Of a DNA stretch of 64,000 bases, positions 7,473 to 15,721 are shown one piece after another (position 1 is the first letter of the stretch; every line of letters starts with the position of its first letter). Under the pieces are notes generated by a model. The model was not told where the DNA came from, ran no database searches, and worked only from the letters and a program-made list of their open reading frames with translations. Both the position numbers and the translations under genes were made by a program. This DNA comes from Streptomyces sp. NBC_00239 (GTDB taxonomy: Bacteria; Actinomycetota; Actinomycetes; Streptomycetales; Streptomycetaceae): assembly GCF_036194065.1 (NCBI RefSeq), contig NZ_CP108095.1, positions 2,294,001 to 2,358,000 of the forward strand, written 5' to 3'.

Positions 7473-9077
7473 TTGGAGCTCAAACCTTCCGTTCACGCGG
7501 ACACGTTCACGCGCGACCACCTGCCGCCCGTCGACGAGTGGCCCGAACTGATCTTCCCGCTGCCCGAGCTGGCCTATCCGGACCGCCTCAACTGCGGTGC
7601 GGAGCTGCTGGACACGACGGTGGAGGACTTCGGCCCGGACCGGCCGGCCTTCCACACCGCCGATGGCGGCACCTGGACGTACGGGCAGCTGCGGGGGCAC
7701 GTGGACCGCATCGCCCACGTCCTCACCTCGGACCTGGGCGTGGCCCCGGGCAACCGGGTGCTGCTGCGCGGCCCCACCAGTCCCTGGCTGGCCGCCTGCT
7801 GGCTGGCCGTCATGAAGACGGGCGCGGTGGCCGTCACGGTCCTGCCCCAGCAGCGGCCCCACGAGCTGGCCACCGTCTGCCGGATCGCCGAGGTCACGCA
7901 CGCGCTCTGCCACACCTCCGTACGGGCGGACCTGGACCGGGCCGAGGTGGCCGGGCTGCGCATCACCGCGTACGGCGGCGAGGGCCCGGACGACCTGCTG
8001 CGGCGGGCCGAGGGCAAACCGGACCGGTACCGGGCCGTGGACACCTCCGCCGACGACGTGGCGCTGATCGCCTTCACCTCGGGCACCACCGGCCGGCCCA
8101 AGGGCTGCATGCACTTCCACCGGGACCTGCTGGCCGTCGCCGACACCTTCTCCCGGCAGGTGCTGCGGCCCGGCCCGGACGACGTGTTCGCGGGCAGTCC
8201 GCCGCTCGGCTTCACCTTCGGGCTGGGCGGGCTGGTGGTCTTCCCGCTGCGCGCGGGCGCCTCCGTACTGCTGCTGGAGCAGGCGGGGCCGCGGCAGCTG
8301 CTGCCCGCGCTGGCCGCGCACCGGGTGTCGGTGCTGTTCACCGCGCCGACGGCGTACCGGGCGATGCTCGACGAGCTGGACGGCCACGACCTGAGCGCGC
8401 TGCGCCGCTGCGTGTCGGCCGGCGAGAACCTGCCGGCCGCGACCTGGGAGGACTGGCACGCGCGCACCGGGCTGCGGATCATCAACGGCATCGGCGCCAC
8501 CGAGCTGCTGCACATCTTCATCTCGGCCGCCGACGAGGAGATCCGGCCGGGCACCACCGGGCGCCCGGTGCCGGGCTGGCAGGCGCAGGTGGTCGACGAG
8601 GCGGGCAAGCCGGTGCCCGACGGCGAGCCCGGGCTGCTGGCCGTACGGGGGCCGGTGGGCTGCCGGTACCTGGCGGACGAGCGGCAGCGGGAGTACGTGC
8701 GGCACGGCTGGAACATCACCGGCGACACGTACGTCCGCGAGCCGGACGGGTACTTCCGGTACGTCGCCCGGGCCGACGACATGATCATCTCCGCGGGGTA
8801 CAACATCGCCGGGCCCGAGGTGGAGGACGCCCTGCTGCGCCATCCGGAGGTCGCCGAGGTGGCGGTGGTGGGCCGGCCGGACGAGCGGCGCGGGCAGGTC
8901 GTGGTGGCCTACACGGTGCTGCGGGACGGCTCCCGCGTCTCCGAGGACGACCTGCGGACCTTCATGAAGGCGGAACTGGCCCCCCACAAGTGCCCCAGGT
9001 CCTTCGTCTTCCTGCCGTCGCTGCCCCGCACCGACACCGGCAAACTGCAGCGGTTCCGGCTGCGCGATCTAGAGTGA
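7473..9077 (+). CDS. Aryl-CoA ligase, probable 2-aminobenzoate(benzoate)-CoA ligase
   Basis: 534 residues from TTG at 7473, supported by AAGGGGG 7 nt upstream. It is an ANL-superfamily enzyme: P-loop FTSGTTGRPKGCMHFH (about residues 205-220), then NGIGATELLHIFIS, a GDTYVREPDGYFRYVARADDMI hinge, and the C-terminal catalytic Lys in PRTDTGKLQRFRLRD. The GCMHFHRD and IGATELLHIF segments are those of benzoate/2-aminobenzoate-CoA ligases rather than fatty-acid ligases. It activates an aromatic acid to its CoA thioester with ATP in the cytoplasm. The PaaX-type regulator follows after 4 nt. Anthranilate as substrate is inferred from the fused monooxygenase/reductase nearby; benzoate or salicylate are alternatives. 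Confidence 0.85.
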   Translation: MELKPSVHADTFTRDHLPPVDEWPELIFPLPELAYPDRLNCGAELLDTTVEDFGPDRPAFHTADGGTWTYGQLRGHVDRIAHVLTSDLGVAPGNRVLLRGPTSPWLAACWLAVMKTGAVAVTVLPQQRPHELATVCRIAEVTHALCHTSVRADLDRAEVAGLRITAYGGEGPDDLLRRAEGKPDRYRAVDTSADDVALIAFTSGTTGRPKGCMHFHRDLLAVADTFSRQVLRPGPDDVFAGSPPLGFTFGLGGLVVFPLRAGASVLLLEQAGPRQLLPALAAHRVSVLFTAPTAYRAMLDELDGHDLSALRRCVSAGENLPAATWEDWHARTGLRIINGIGATELLHIFISAADEEIRPGTTGRPVPGWQAQVVDEAGKPVPDGEPGLLAVRGPVGCRYLADERQREYVRHGWNITGDTYVREPDGYFRYVARADDMIISAGYNIAGPEVEDALLRHPEVAEVAVVGRPDERRGQVVVAYTVLRDGSRVSEDDLRTFMKAELAPHKCPRSFVFLPSLPRTDTGKLQRFRLRDLE

Positions 9078-9081
9078 TCAG

Positions 9082-10011
9082 GTGGCCGAGCAGCACACCC
9101 CCCGATCCCTGATCGTCACGTTCTACGGCGCCTACGGGCGGCCGGAGCGGGGCCCGGTCCCCGTGGCCGCCCTGATCCGGCTGCTCGGCGCGGCCGGCGT
9201 CGACGCGCCCTCCGTCCGCTCCTCGGTGTCCCGGCTCAAACGCCGCGGCTTCCTGGTGCCCGCCCGGACGGCGCAGGGCGCGGCGGCGTACGCGCTGTCG
9301 GAGGAGGCGCGCGAGATGCTGGCGGACGGCGACCGGCGGATCTACCGGACGCCGGACGCCCCCGGGGGCGGCGCGGACGAGTGGCTCCTGGCGGTCTTCT
9401 CGGTCCCCGAGCAGGAACGCCACAAGCGGCACCTGCTGCGCTCGCGGCTGGCGCGCCTGGGCTTCGGCACGGCCGCGCCCGGCGTGTGGATCGCCCCGGC
9501 CCGGCTGTACGAGGAGACCCGGCACACCCTGGACCGGCTGCACCTGGGCGGGTACGTGGACCTGTTCCGCGGCGCGCACCTGGGGTTCGCGCCGACCGCG
9601 GAGGCGGTGTCGCGGTGGTGGGACCTGACGGCGATCGCCAAGCAGCACGAGGAGTTCCTCGACCTGCACGAACCGGTGCTGCGCGGCTGGCAGTCGCGGG
9701 CGGCGGGGAGCCCGCCGGAGGATGACCCGCGGGTCGGCGGCCCGCGAGAGGGCGGCACACCGGAGGCGGGGGGCTCACCGGGCACGGGCGGCTCACCGGA
9801 GACGGGGGGCTCACCGGAGGGAGGTCGCGCGGAACGGGCGTACCGGGACTACCTGCTGGCGCTGGATTCCTGGCGCCGACTGCCGTACGCGGATCCGGGC
9901 CTGCCGAGCGCGCTGCTGCCCTCCGACTGGCCGGGCGAGCGGTCCGCGGCGGTCTTCGCCGAGCTGCACGCGCGGCTGCGGGACGCAGGGGCCGCCTTCG
10001 CCGCCCTGTGA
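9082..10011 (+). CDS. PaaX-family transcriptional regulator with a Gly-Ser-Pro repeat insert
   Basis: 309 residues from GTG, 4 nt after the ligase stop. The N-terminal winged helix (RSLIVTFYGAYGR, ALIRLLGAAGVDAPSVRSSVSRLKRRGFL) and the central domain with WLLAVFSVPEQERHKRHLLRSRLARLGFG are characteristic of PaaX/phenylacetyl-CoA-type repressors. Family members repress aromatic-acid-CoA genes and release DNA on binding the aryl-CoA. Between the central and C-terminal domains (about residues 212-250) is an unusual insert built of GGSPxTGGSPE units, encoded by a near-tandem 24-nt DNA repeat, which is probably a flexible linker. The likely inducer is the CoA ester made by the preceding ligase. Confidence 0.85.
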   Translation: MAEQHTPRSLIVTFYGAYGRPERGPVPVAALIRLLGAAGVDAPSVRSSVSRLKRRGFLVPARTAQGAAAYALSEEAREMLADGDRRIYRTPDAPGGGADEWLLAVFSVPEQERHKRHLLRSRLARLGFGTAAPGVWIAPARLYEETRHTLDRLHLGGYVDLFRGAHLGFAPTAEAVSRWWDLTAIAKQHEEFLDLHEPVLRGWQSRAAGSPPEDDPRVGGPREGGTPEAGGSPGTGGSPETGGSPEGGRAERAYRDYLLALDSWRRLPYADPGLPSALLPSDWPGERSAAVFAELHARLRDAGAAFAAL

Positions 10012-10102
10012 GTCCGCCCGGGCGGGAGGGGGCAGACCATTCCCGGCCGTTTTACGGTCGAAATCCCGTGCGTGCGGCTGGATTGTCCGGTCATCATGTT
10101 GC

Positions 10103-10939
10103 ATGACGTGGACATTCACTGAAGACATGGACACCTATCTCGCCGCCGCGGGCGCGTTCGTGGCGGCCCGGCCCGTGACGCACACGATGATGCTGACGGT
10201 CGCCGACGGGCTGACGCGGCGCGGCCCGCACGCCTTCGGGGACGGCGTGCCCTGCTTCGGGTGGTGGCAGGAGGAGGACGGCACGGTGGCCGGGGCCATG
10301 GTGTGCACGCCGCCGTACCCGCTGCTGCTGGGCGAGCTCAGCGCCGAGGCGGTGACCGCGCTCGGCGCGGCGCTGGCCGACGAGCCGCTGCTGGAACGGG
10401 CCGGCGGATTCAACGCGCGACGGGCCGACGCGCGGGCGCTGGCGCAGGCGTGGGGGCGGGAGACGAAGGTGGCGGAGGAGATACGGCTCTACCGGCTGGA
10501 GGAGCTGGTTCCGCCGGACCCCGCGCCGGCCGGCTCGGCCCGTCCGGCCACGGCGGCGGACCTGCCGCTGCTGTCGCGTTGGTACGAGGCGTTCGGCATC
10601 GACACGGATCAGCCGGCGCCGGTCTCGGAGGCGGCCCTGCGTGACCGCATCTCGTACGGGGGCCTGCTGGTGTGGGAGAACGAGGGGGTTCCGGTGTCGA
10701 TGGCCGCCTTTACGCGGCCGCTGCACGGCACGAGCCGGGTCGCGCCGGTGTACACCCCGCCGGCGTTGCGTGGGCGCGGGTACGCGGGGGCGGTGACGGC
10801 GGCGGTCTCCGCGGCGGCGCGGGGGGCGGGGGCGGACGAGGTCCTCCTCTTCACCGACCTCTCCAACCCCACCAGCAACGCCCTCTACCTCCGCCTCGGC
10901 TACCGCCCCGTAGAAGACCGCCTCTACGTAATCGCCTGA
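10103..10939 (+). CDS. GNAT-family N-acetyltransferase
   Basis: 278 residues from the ATG giving MTWTFTEDMDTYLAAAG; an in-frame ATG at 10127 is the alternative. The N-terminal half is a degenerate GNAT fold. The C-terminal half has the acetyl-CoA site: VAPVYTPPALRGRGYAGAVTAAVSAAARGAG (R-G-R-G-Y-A motif), then LFTDLSNPTSNALYLRLGYRPVEDRLYVI. The family transfers acetyl from acetyl-CoA to an amine; the substrate cannot be told. It stands alone 91 nt after the PaaX gene and is followed by the composite repeat region. Confidence 0.85.
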   Translation: MTWTFTEDMDTYLAAAGAFVAARPVTHTMMLTVADGLTRRGPHAFGDGVPCFGWWQEEDGTVAGAMVCTPPYPLLLGELSAEAVTALGAALADEPLLERAGGFNARRADARALAQAWGRETKVAEEIRLYRLEELVPPDPAPAGSARPATAADLPLLSRWYEAFGIDTDQPAPVSEAALRDRISYGGLLVWENEGVPVSMAAFTRPLHGTSRVAPVYTPPALRGRGYAGAVTAAVSAAARGAGADEVLLFTDLSNPTSNALYLRLGYRPVEDRLYVIA

Positions 10940-10951
10940 CCGCCGCCACGC

Positions 10952-11352
10952 CCAGCCTGGCCGACGCCCTGTCGGGCAACCTCCAGCCTCGCCGGCGCCC
11001 TGAGGGGCACATCCAGCCTCGCCAACGCCCTGAGGGGCACATCCAGCCTCGCCGGCGCTCTGAGGGGCAACATCCAGCCTCGCCGGCGTTTGAGGGGCAC
11101 ATCCAGCCTCGCCGGCGTTTGAGGCGCGGGTCCGGGCGGAGCCCGGTGCCCGGCGCCAGCCGGGTTGTCTTGGGGCTCCGCCCCAAACCCCGCGCCTCAA
11201 ACGCCGGCGAGGCTGGATTGGGCGCTGCCCAGGGACCGGCAAGGCCGAAGGGTTGCACCGCAGGGCACCGGCGAGGCTGGGGTGTGGCACCCCAGGGACC
11301 GGCAAGGCCGAGGGGTTGCACCGCAGGGCACCGGCGCGGCTGGGGGCGGGTT
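10952..11352. repeat. Composite intergenic repeat element, copy 1 (tandem 30-mers, long hairpin, second tandem array)
   Basis: Three parts. (1) Six degenerate head-to-tail units of about 29-31 bp based on CCAGCCTCGCCGGCG + CCCTGAGGGGCACAT, 10952-11130. (2) The last unit forms a perfect 28-bp inverted repeat (11103-11130 with 11189-11216) enclosing smaller hairpins, including TTGGGGCTCCGCCCCAA. (3) Two about 62-bp units (CAGGGACCGGCAAGGCCGA... to GGCGAGGCTGGGG) at about 11230-11345. It lies between convergent genes. Related sequence occurs at 21790-22299. Confidence 0.85.
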
Positions 11353-11367
11353 CAGGGCAGGGCCGGG

Positions 11368-13692
11368 TCAGAGGGTCAGACGGGGTTTGGGGGTGTCGGC
11401 GCGGCCGGTCGGGGGGCGACGGGACCCGGCCCGGTAGGGGTCGGGCCAGGGCGCCCCCAGCCCCGCATACTCCTGCTCCGCCGCCGCGTGCAACGTCCAG
11501 TGCGGGTCGTACAGGTGCGGCCGCCCCACCGCACAGAGATCCGCCCGCCCGGCGAGCAGCAGCGAATTGACGTCGTCCCACGACGAGATCGCCCCGACGG
11601 CGATCACCGGCACGCCCACCGCATTGCGGACCCGGTCCGCGTACGGCGTCTGGTACGACCGCCCGTACTCGGGCCGCTCGTCCGCGACGACCTGGCCGGT
11701 GGACACGTCGATCGCGTCCGCGCCGTGCTCGGCGAAGGCCCGGGCGATGGCGACGGCGTCCGCCGCGTCCGTCCCGCCCCGCATCCAGTCGGTGGCGGAG
11801 ATCCGGACCGTCATCGGGCGGTCCTGCGGCCACACCTCACGTACGGCGTCGAAGACTTCCAGTGGGAACCGCAGCCGGTTGGCCAGCGCCCCGCCGTACG
11901 CGTCGGTGCGCCGGTTGGTCAGCGGCGAGAGGAAGCCGGACAGCAAGTAGCCGTGCGCGCAGTGCAGTTCGAGCAGGTCGAAGCCGCAGTCCGCGGCCCG
12001 CCGGGCAGCGGCCATGAACTGTTCCCGGATCAGCGGGAGTTCCTCGACGGACAACTCGCGCGGCACCTGGTTGACCCCGTGCCGGTACGGCAGCGGCGAG
12101 GCGGCGACCAGCGGCCAGTTGCCGGCGGGCAGCGGGTCGTCGATGCCCTCCCACATCCGGCGGGTGGAGCCCTTGCGCCCGGAGTGCCCGAGCTGGACGC
12201 CGAGCGCGGTGCCGGCCGCCGACGTGTGCACGAAGTCGACGATCCGCCGCCAGGACGCGGCCTGTTCCTCGGTGTAGAGCCCGGTGCAGCCTGGGGTGAT
12301 CCGCCCTTCGGCGCTGACGCACACCATCTCGGTCATGACCAGCCCGGGGCCGCCGAGCGCGCGCGACCCGAGGTGGACGAGGTGGAAGTCGCCGGGCACC
12401 CCGTCGACGGCCGCGTACATGTCCATCGGGGACACGATCACCCGGTTGCGCAGGGTCAGTCCGCGCAGCCGGTACGGGGTGAACATGGGCGGGGTGCCGT
12501 CCGGGCAGCCGAAGTCCCGCTCGACCAGGCCGGTGAAGCGGGCGTCGCGCAGCCGCAGGTTGCCGTGGGTGACGCGGCGGCTGCGGGTGAGCAGGTTGAA
12601 GGCGAACTGCCGGTCGGGCTGGTCCACGTATCCGGCGAGGTCCTCGAACCAGCGCAGGCTGGCTGTCGCGGCCCGCTGGGTGGACTCGACGACCGGCCGG
12701 CGCTCGGCCTCGTAGGTGGCGAGCGCGGCCGGCAGGCCGTCCTGCTCCTCGATGCAGGCGGCCAGCGACAGCGCGTCCTCGACGGCGAGTTTGGTGCCGG
12801 AGCCGATGGAGAAGTGCGCGGTGTGCGCCGCGTCGCCCAGCAGCACCGTGTTGCCGTGCGACCAGCGCGCGTTGACCACGGTGCGGAACACGGTCCAGGC
12901 GGAGTTGTTGCCGCGCAGCGGGCGGCCGCGCAGCGCCTCGCAGAAGATCTTGGCGCAGCGGGCCGCGGACTCCTGCTCGTCGCAGAGGTCGAGGCCGGCG
13001 GCCTGCCAGACCTCCTCGCGCATTTCGATGATGACGGTGGAGGCGCCCGCGGGTTCGGATCCCGCGGCGGGGCCCGCCGGGGGCCGCGTGCCCGGGGTCG
13101 CGGTCGGGCGGTGGTAGGGGTAGCCGTGCAGTTGCATGACCCCGTACGGGGTCTCGGCGACCTCGAAGCGGAAGGCGTCGAGGGCGAAGTCGGCGGCCAG
13201 CCAGATGTACCGGCAGCGGTGGGTTTCGATCCGCGGGCGGAAGGCGTGGGCGAATGCGTCCCGGGTGCGGCTGTGCACGCCGTCGGCGGCGATCACCAGG
13301 TCGTGGCCGGCGGCGAGGGCGGCCGGGTCGGGGGCCTCGGTGCGGAAGCACAGCCGCACTCCGAGGCGGGCGCAGCGGTCGTGCAGGATCTCCAGGAGCC
13401 GTCGGCGGCCGATGGCGGCGAAGCCGTGGCCGCCGGAGGTGAGGATCCGTCCGCGGTGCACGATGTCGATGTCGTCCCAGCGGACGAATTCGCGCCGCAG
13501 CGCCTCGTACACGGCGGGGTCGGCCTGCTCGATCCCGCCGAGGGTCTCGTCGGAGAGGACCACGCCGAAGCCGAAGGTGTCCTCGGGTGCGTTGCGTTCC
13601 CAGACGGTGATGTCCCGGTCCGGGCCCAGTCGTTTGAGCAGTGCCGCCGCGTACAGTCCGCCCGGCCCGCCGCCGACCACCGCGATGCGCAT
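11368..13692 (-). CDS. Bifunctional FAD monooxygenase / FMN oxidoreductase, probable 2-aminobenzoyl-CoA monooxygenase/reductase
   Basis: 774 residues. The N-terminal half (about 1-390) is an aromatic hydroxylase: MRIAVVGGGPGGLYAAALLK at the start, HDLVIAADGVHSRTR (the D-G motif) and VLLGDAAHTAHFSIGSG (the G-D motif). The C-terminal half (about 400-760) is an old-yellow-enzyme barrel: MFTPYRLRGLTLRNRVIVSPM, GVQLGHSGRKGS, LLELHCAHGYLLSGFLSPLTNRR and AVGAISSWDDVN. This fusion is known for 2-aminobenzoyl-CoA monooxygenase/reductase of Azoarcus and its salicylyl-CoA 5-hydroxylase-like relatives: hydroxylation at C5 followed by NADH reduction of the ring. It starts 2 nt after the enoyl-CoA hydratase stop (coupled). 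The ligase, RidA and PaaX genes nearby support the anthranilate assignment. Confidence 0.88.
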   Translation of the reverse strand: MRIAVVGGGPGGLYAAALLKRLGPDRDITVWERNAPEDTFGFGVVLSDETLGGIEQADPAVYEALRREFVRWDDIDIVHRGRILTSGGHGFAAIGRRRLLEILHDRCARLGVRLCFRTEAPDPAALAAGHDLVIAADGVHSRTRDAFAHAFRPRIETHRCRYIWLAADFALDAFRFEVAETPYGVMQLHGYPYHRPTATPGTRPPAGPAAGSEPAGASTVIIEMREEVWQAAGLDLCDEQESAARCAKIFCEALRGRPLRGNNSAWTVFRTVVNARWSHGNTVLLGDAAHTAHFSIGSGTKLAVEDALSLAACIEEQDGLPAALATYEAERRPVVESTQRAATASLRWFEDLAGYVDQPDRQFAFNLLTRSRRVTHGNLRLRDARFTGLVERDFGCPDGTPPMFTPYRLRGLTLRNRVIVSPMDMYAAVDGVPGDFHLVHLGSRALGGPGLVMTEMVCVSAEGRITPGCTGLYTEEQAASWRRIVDFVHTSAAGTALGVQLGHSGRKGSTRRMWEGIDDPLPAGNWPLVAASPLPYRHGVNQVPRELSVEELPLIREQFMAAARRAADCGFDLLELHCAHGYLLSGFLSPLTNRRTDAYGGALANRLRFPLEVFDAVREVWPQDRPMTVRISATDWMRGGTDAADAVAIARAFAEHGADAIDVSTGQVVADERPEYGRSYQTPYADRVRNAVGVPVIAVGAISSWDDVNSLLLAGRADLCAVGRPHLYDPHWTLHAAAEQEYAGLGAPWPDPYRAGSRRPPTGRADTPKPRLTL

Positions 13693-13694
13693 GG

Positions 13695-14522
13695 CTACCG
13701 TCCCCGCCAGTCGGGCGGCCGCTTCTCGCCGAACGCCGCGTGGAATTCCCGGTAGTCCTCGCCGTTCATGAGCAACGCCTGGGTGGCGGCGTCGAGTTCG
13801 ACCGCCGCGGCGAGCGGCATGTCGAGTTCCGCGGTGAGGAGCGCCTTGGTCTGGGCGTAGGCGAGGGCGGGGCCGGCGGCGAGGCGGGCGGCCAGTTCGG
13901 CGGCCCGCGCGTCGGCTTTGCCCTCGTCGGTGAGTTCGCTGAGCAGGCCGATCCGCTCGGCCTCGGCGGCGCGTACGGGTTCGCCGAGCATCAGCAGCCG
14001 GGTGGCGTGGCCGAGGCCGACCACCCGGGGCAGCAGGTACGCGGCTCCCATGTCGCCGCCGGACAGTCCGACGCGGGTGAAGAGGAAGGCGAAGCGGGCG
14101 GAGGGGTCGGCGATGCGGAAGTCGGCGGCGAGGGCGAGGACGGCGCCGGCGCCGGCGGCGACGCCGTGGACGGCGGCGATCACGGGGAAGGGGCACTCCC
14201 GGATGGCGCGGACCACCTGCCCGGTCATCCGGTTGAAGTCGAGGAGCTGGGCGGTGTCCATGGCGAGGGTGGCGCCGATGATCTCGTCCACGTCGCCCCC
14301 GGAGCAGAACCCGCGGCCCTCGCCGCCGAGGACGAGGGCGCGCACGGAGCGTTCACGGGACAGTTCGGCGAGCAGATCGCGCAGGTCGGCGTAGGCGCCG
14401 AAGGTGAGCGCGTTCAGCTTCTCGGGACGGTCGAGGGTGACGGTGGCGACCCCGTCCCGGCTGGTCAGCCGGAGGTGGCGCCATCGTTGCGTACGGGCTG
14501 CGGAACCGGTGAAGGGGCTCAC
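13695..14522 (-). CDS. Enoyl-CoA hydratase/isomerase family protein
   Basis: 275 residues from GTG at 14522. Crotonase fold: VTLDRPEKLNALTF, LVLGGEGRGFCSGGDVDEI (oxyanion loop), and IAAVHGVAAGAGAVLALAADFRIADPSARFAFLFTRVGLSGGDMGAAYLLPRVVG (second oxyanion Gly). Acidic residues sit where the family carries catalytic Glu/Asp. It would hydrate or cleave the ring-derived enoyl-CoA after the monooxygenase/reductase step, and is coupled to that gene with a 2-nt gap. No clear ribosome-binding site precedes the GTG. A 14-bp palindrome lies 23 nt upstream. Confidence 0.88.
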   Translation of the reverse strand: MSPFTGSAARTQRWRHLRLTSRDGVATVTLDRPEKLNALTFGAYADLRDLLAELSRERSVRALVLGGEGRGFCSGGDVDEIIGATLAMDTAQLLDFNRMTGQVVRAIRECPFPVIAAVHGVAAGAGAVLALAADFRIADPSARFAFLFTRVGLSGGDMGAAYLLPRVVGLGHATRLLMLGEPVRAAEAERIGLLSELTDEGKADARAAELAARLAAGPALAYAQTKALLTAELDMPLAAAVELDAATQALLMNGEDYREFHAAFGEKRPPDWRGR

Positions 14523-14544
14523 CCCACGAACGTATCACCAACTC

Positions 14545-14558
14545 GTGACTATCGTCAC
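14545..14558. promoter_or_regulatory. Palindrome upstream of the enoyl-CoA hydratase/monooxygenase operon
   Basis: GTGAC-TATC-GTCAC, a perfect 5-bp inverted repeat with a 4-nt centre, 23 nt upstream of the GTG at 14522 and just beyond the OTC stop. Its position suits an operator, and PaaX is a candidate binder. No published consensus was matched. Confidence 0.35.
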
Positions 14559-14570
14559 AGGAACGCGATA

Positions 14571-15575
14571 CTAGGCGGCGCCCAAGGTCGCGACCAGCAC
14601 CGCCTTGATGGTGTGCAGCCGGTTCTCCGCCTCGTCGAAGACCACCGAGTGGTCGGATTCGAACACCTCGTCCGTCACCTCCAGCGAGTCCAGGCCGTGC
14701 CGGGCGTGGATCTCCCGGGCCACCCGGGTGCCCAGGTCGTGGAAGGCGGGCAGGCAGTGCATGAACTTCACGTTCGGGTTGCCGGTGGCGCGCAGCACCT
14801 CCATCGTGACGGCGTACGGGGCCAGGGCCTCGATCCGCTCGTCCCACACCTCCTTGGGCTCCCCCATGGACACCCAGACGTCGGTGGCCACGAAGTCGAC
14901 GGCCGCCACCGCCTCGGCGACGTCCTCGGTGAGGGTGACGCGGGCCCCGCTGACGCGCGCGAGTTCCCGGGCCAGCGCCACGACCCCGTCGGCCGGCCAG
15001 TAGGAGCGGGGCGCGGCGATCCGTACGTCCATGCCCAGCAGGGCGCCGGTGACCAGGTAGGAGTTGCCCATGTTGAAGCGGGCGTCGCCCAGGTACGCGA
15101 ACGCGATGCGCTCCAGCGGCTTGTCGCAGTGCTCGGTCATGGTGAGCACGTCGGCGAGCATCTGGGTGGGGTGCCAGTCGTCCGTCAGGCCGTTGTAGAC
15201 CGGCACGCCGGCGTGCTCGGACAGCTGCTCCACGGCGTCCTGACTGTCCCCGCGGTACTGGATCGCGTCGAACATCCGGCCGAGTACCCGCGCGGTGTCC
15301 TTGACCGACTCCTTGTGCCCGATCTGCGAGCTCGCCGGGTCGAGGTACGTGGTGGAGGCCCCCTGGTCGGCGGCCGCGACCTCGAACGCGCAGCGCGTGC
15401 GCGTGGAGGTCTTCTCGAAGACCAGGGCGATGTTCTTGCCGCGCAGCCTGGGCTCCTCCACGCCGGCCCGCTTCGCGGCCTTGAGCGCGGCGGACAGCTC
15501 GATCAGGCCGCGGAACTCGTCGGCGGTGAAGTCGAGCTCCTTCAGAAAACTGCGGCCGGCCAGGTCGGTGGCCAT
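14571..15575 (-). CDS. arcB: Ornithine carbamoyltransferase
   Basis: 334 residues from the ATG giving [21 protein letters not shown]. All signature motifs are present: [16 protein letters not shown] (carbamoyl phosphate), [39 protein letters not shown] and MHCLPAFHD (the ornithine-binding HCLP Cys loop). The enzyme interconverts ornithine plus carbamoyl phosphate with citrulline. Because arginine deiminase is encoded just upstream on the same strand, the catabolic role (citrulline phosphorolysis, arcB) is favoured over argF; sequence alone does not settle it. The 146-bp gap from arcA holds an ARG-box-like palindrome and a candidate -10, so it may also be transcribed on its own. No carbamate kinase gene is seen in the window. 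Confidence 0.9.
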   Translation of the reverse strand: MATDLAGRSFLKELDFTADEFRGLIELSAALKAAKRAGVEEPRLRGKNIALVFEKTSTRTRCAFEVAAADQGASTTYLDPASSQIGHKESVKDTARVLGRMFDAIQYRGDSQDAVEQLSEHAGVPVYNGLTDDWHPTQMLADVLTMTEHCDKPLERIAFAYLGDARFNMGNSYLVTGALLGMDVRIAAPRSYWPADGVVALARELARVSGARVTLTEDVAEAVAAVDFVATDVWVSMGEPKEVWDERIEALAPYAVTMEVLRATGNPNVKFMHCLPAFHDLGTRVAREIHARHGLDSLEVTDEVFESDHSVVFDEAENRLHTIKAVLVATLGAA

Positions 15576-15616
15576 GGGGGCGCTCCTCGGTCTCACAGGC
15601 GGGGGACTTTTGGAAG

Positions 15617-15645
15617 TGTATACGACAAGCTGCATTGCTATGCAG
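15617..15645 (-). promoter_or_regulatory. ARG-box-like palindrome and promoter in front of arcB
   Basis: CTGCAT-TGCT-ATGCAG (15630-15645) is a perfect 6-4-6 palindrome of the TGCATnnnnATGCA form expected for actinobacterial ArgR boxes. On the minus strand a TATACA -10 candidate lies at 15622-15617, so the box occupies the -35 position, 55 nt upstream of the arcB start. Control by ArgR is inferred. Confidence 0.6.
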
Positions 15646-15721
15646 TCCCGTTTCGCCATCCGGTCCCGGGCCCGTCCGCACCGCCCCCGCACACCGCGTC
15701 CGCCGTCCCCCCGAGCCTGCC

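Noticed and set aside
10983..11130. Tandem 30-bp units looking like a CRISPR array
   Set aside because: The units are contiguous with no spacers, vary in length, and no cas genes are near; related sequence occurs at 21.8-22.3 kb as an intergenic repeat.
7387..14558. Palindromes at 7387-7399 and 14545-14558 as one shared PaaX operator
   Set aside because: Half-sites are arranged oppositely (GTCA...TGAC versus TGAC...GTCA) and only 9 of 14 bases align, so a common site is not supported.
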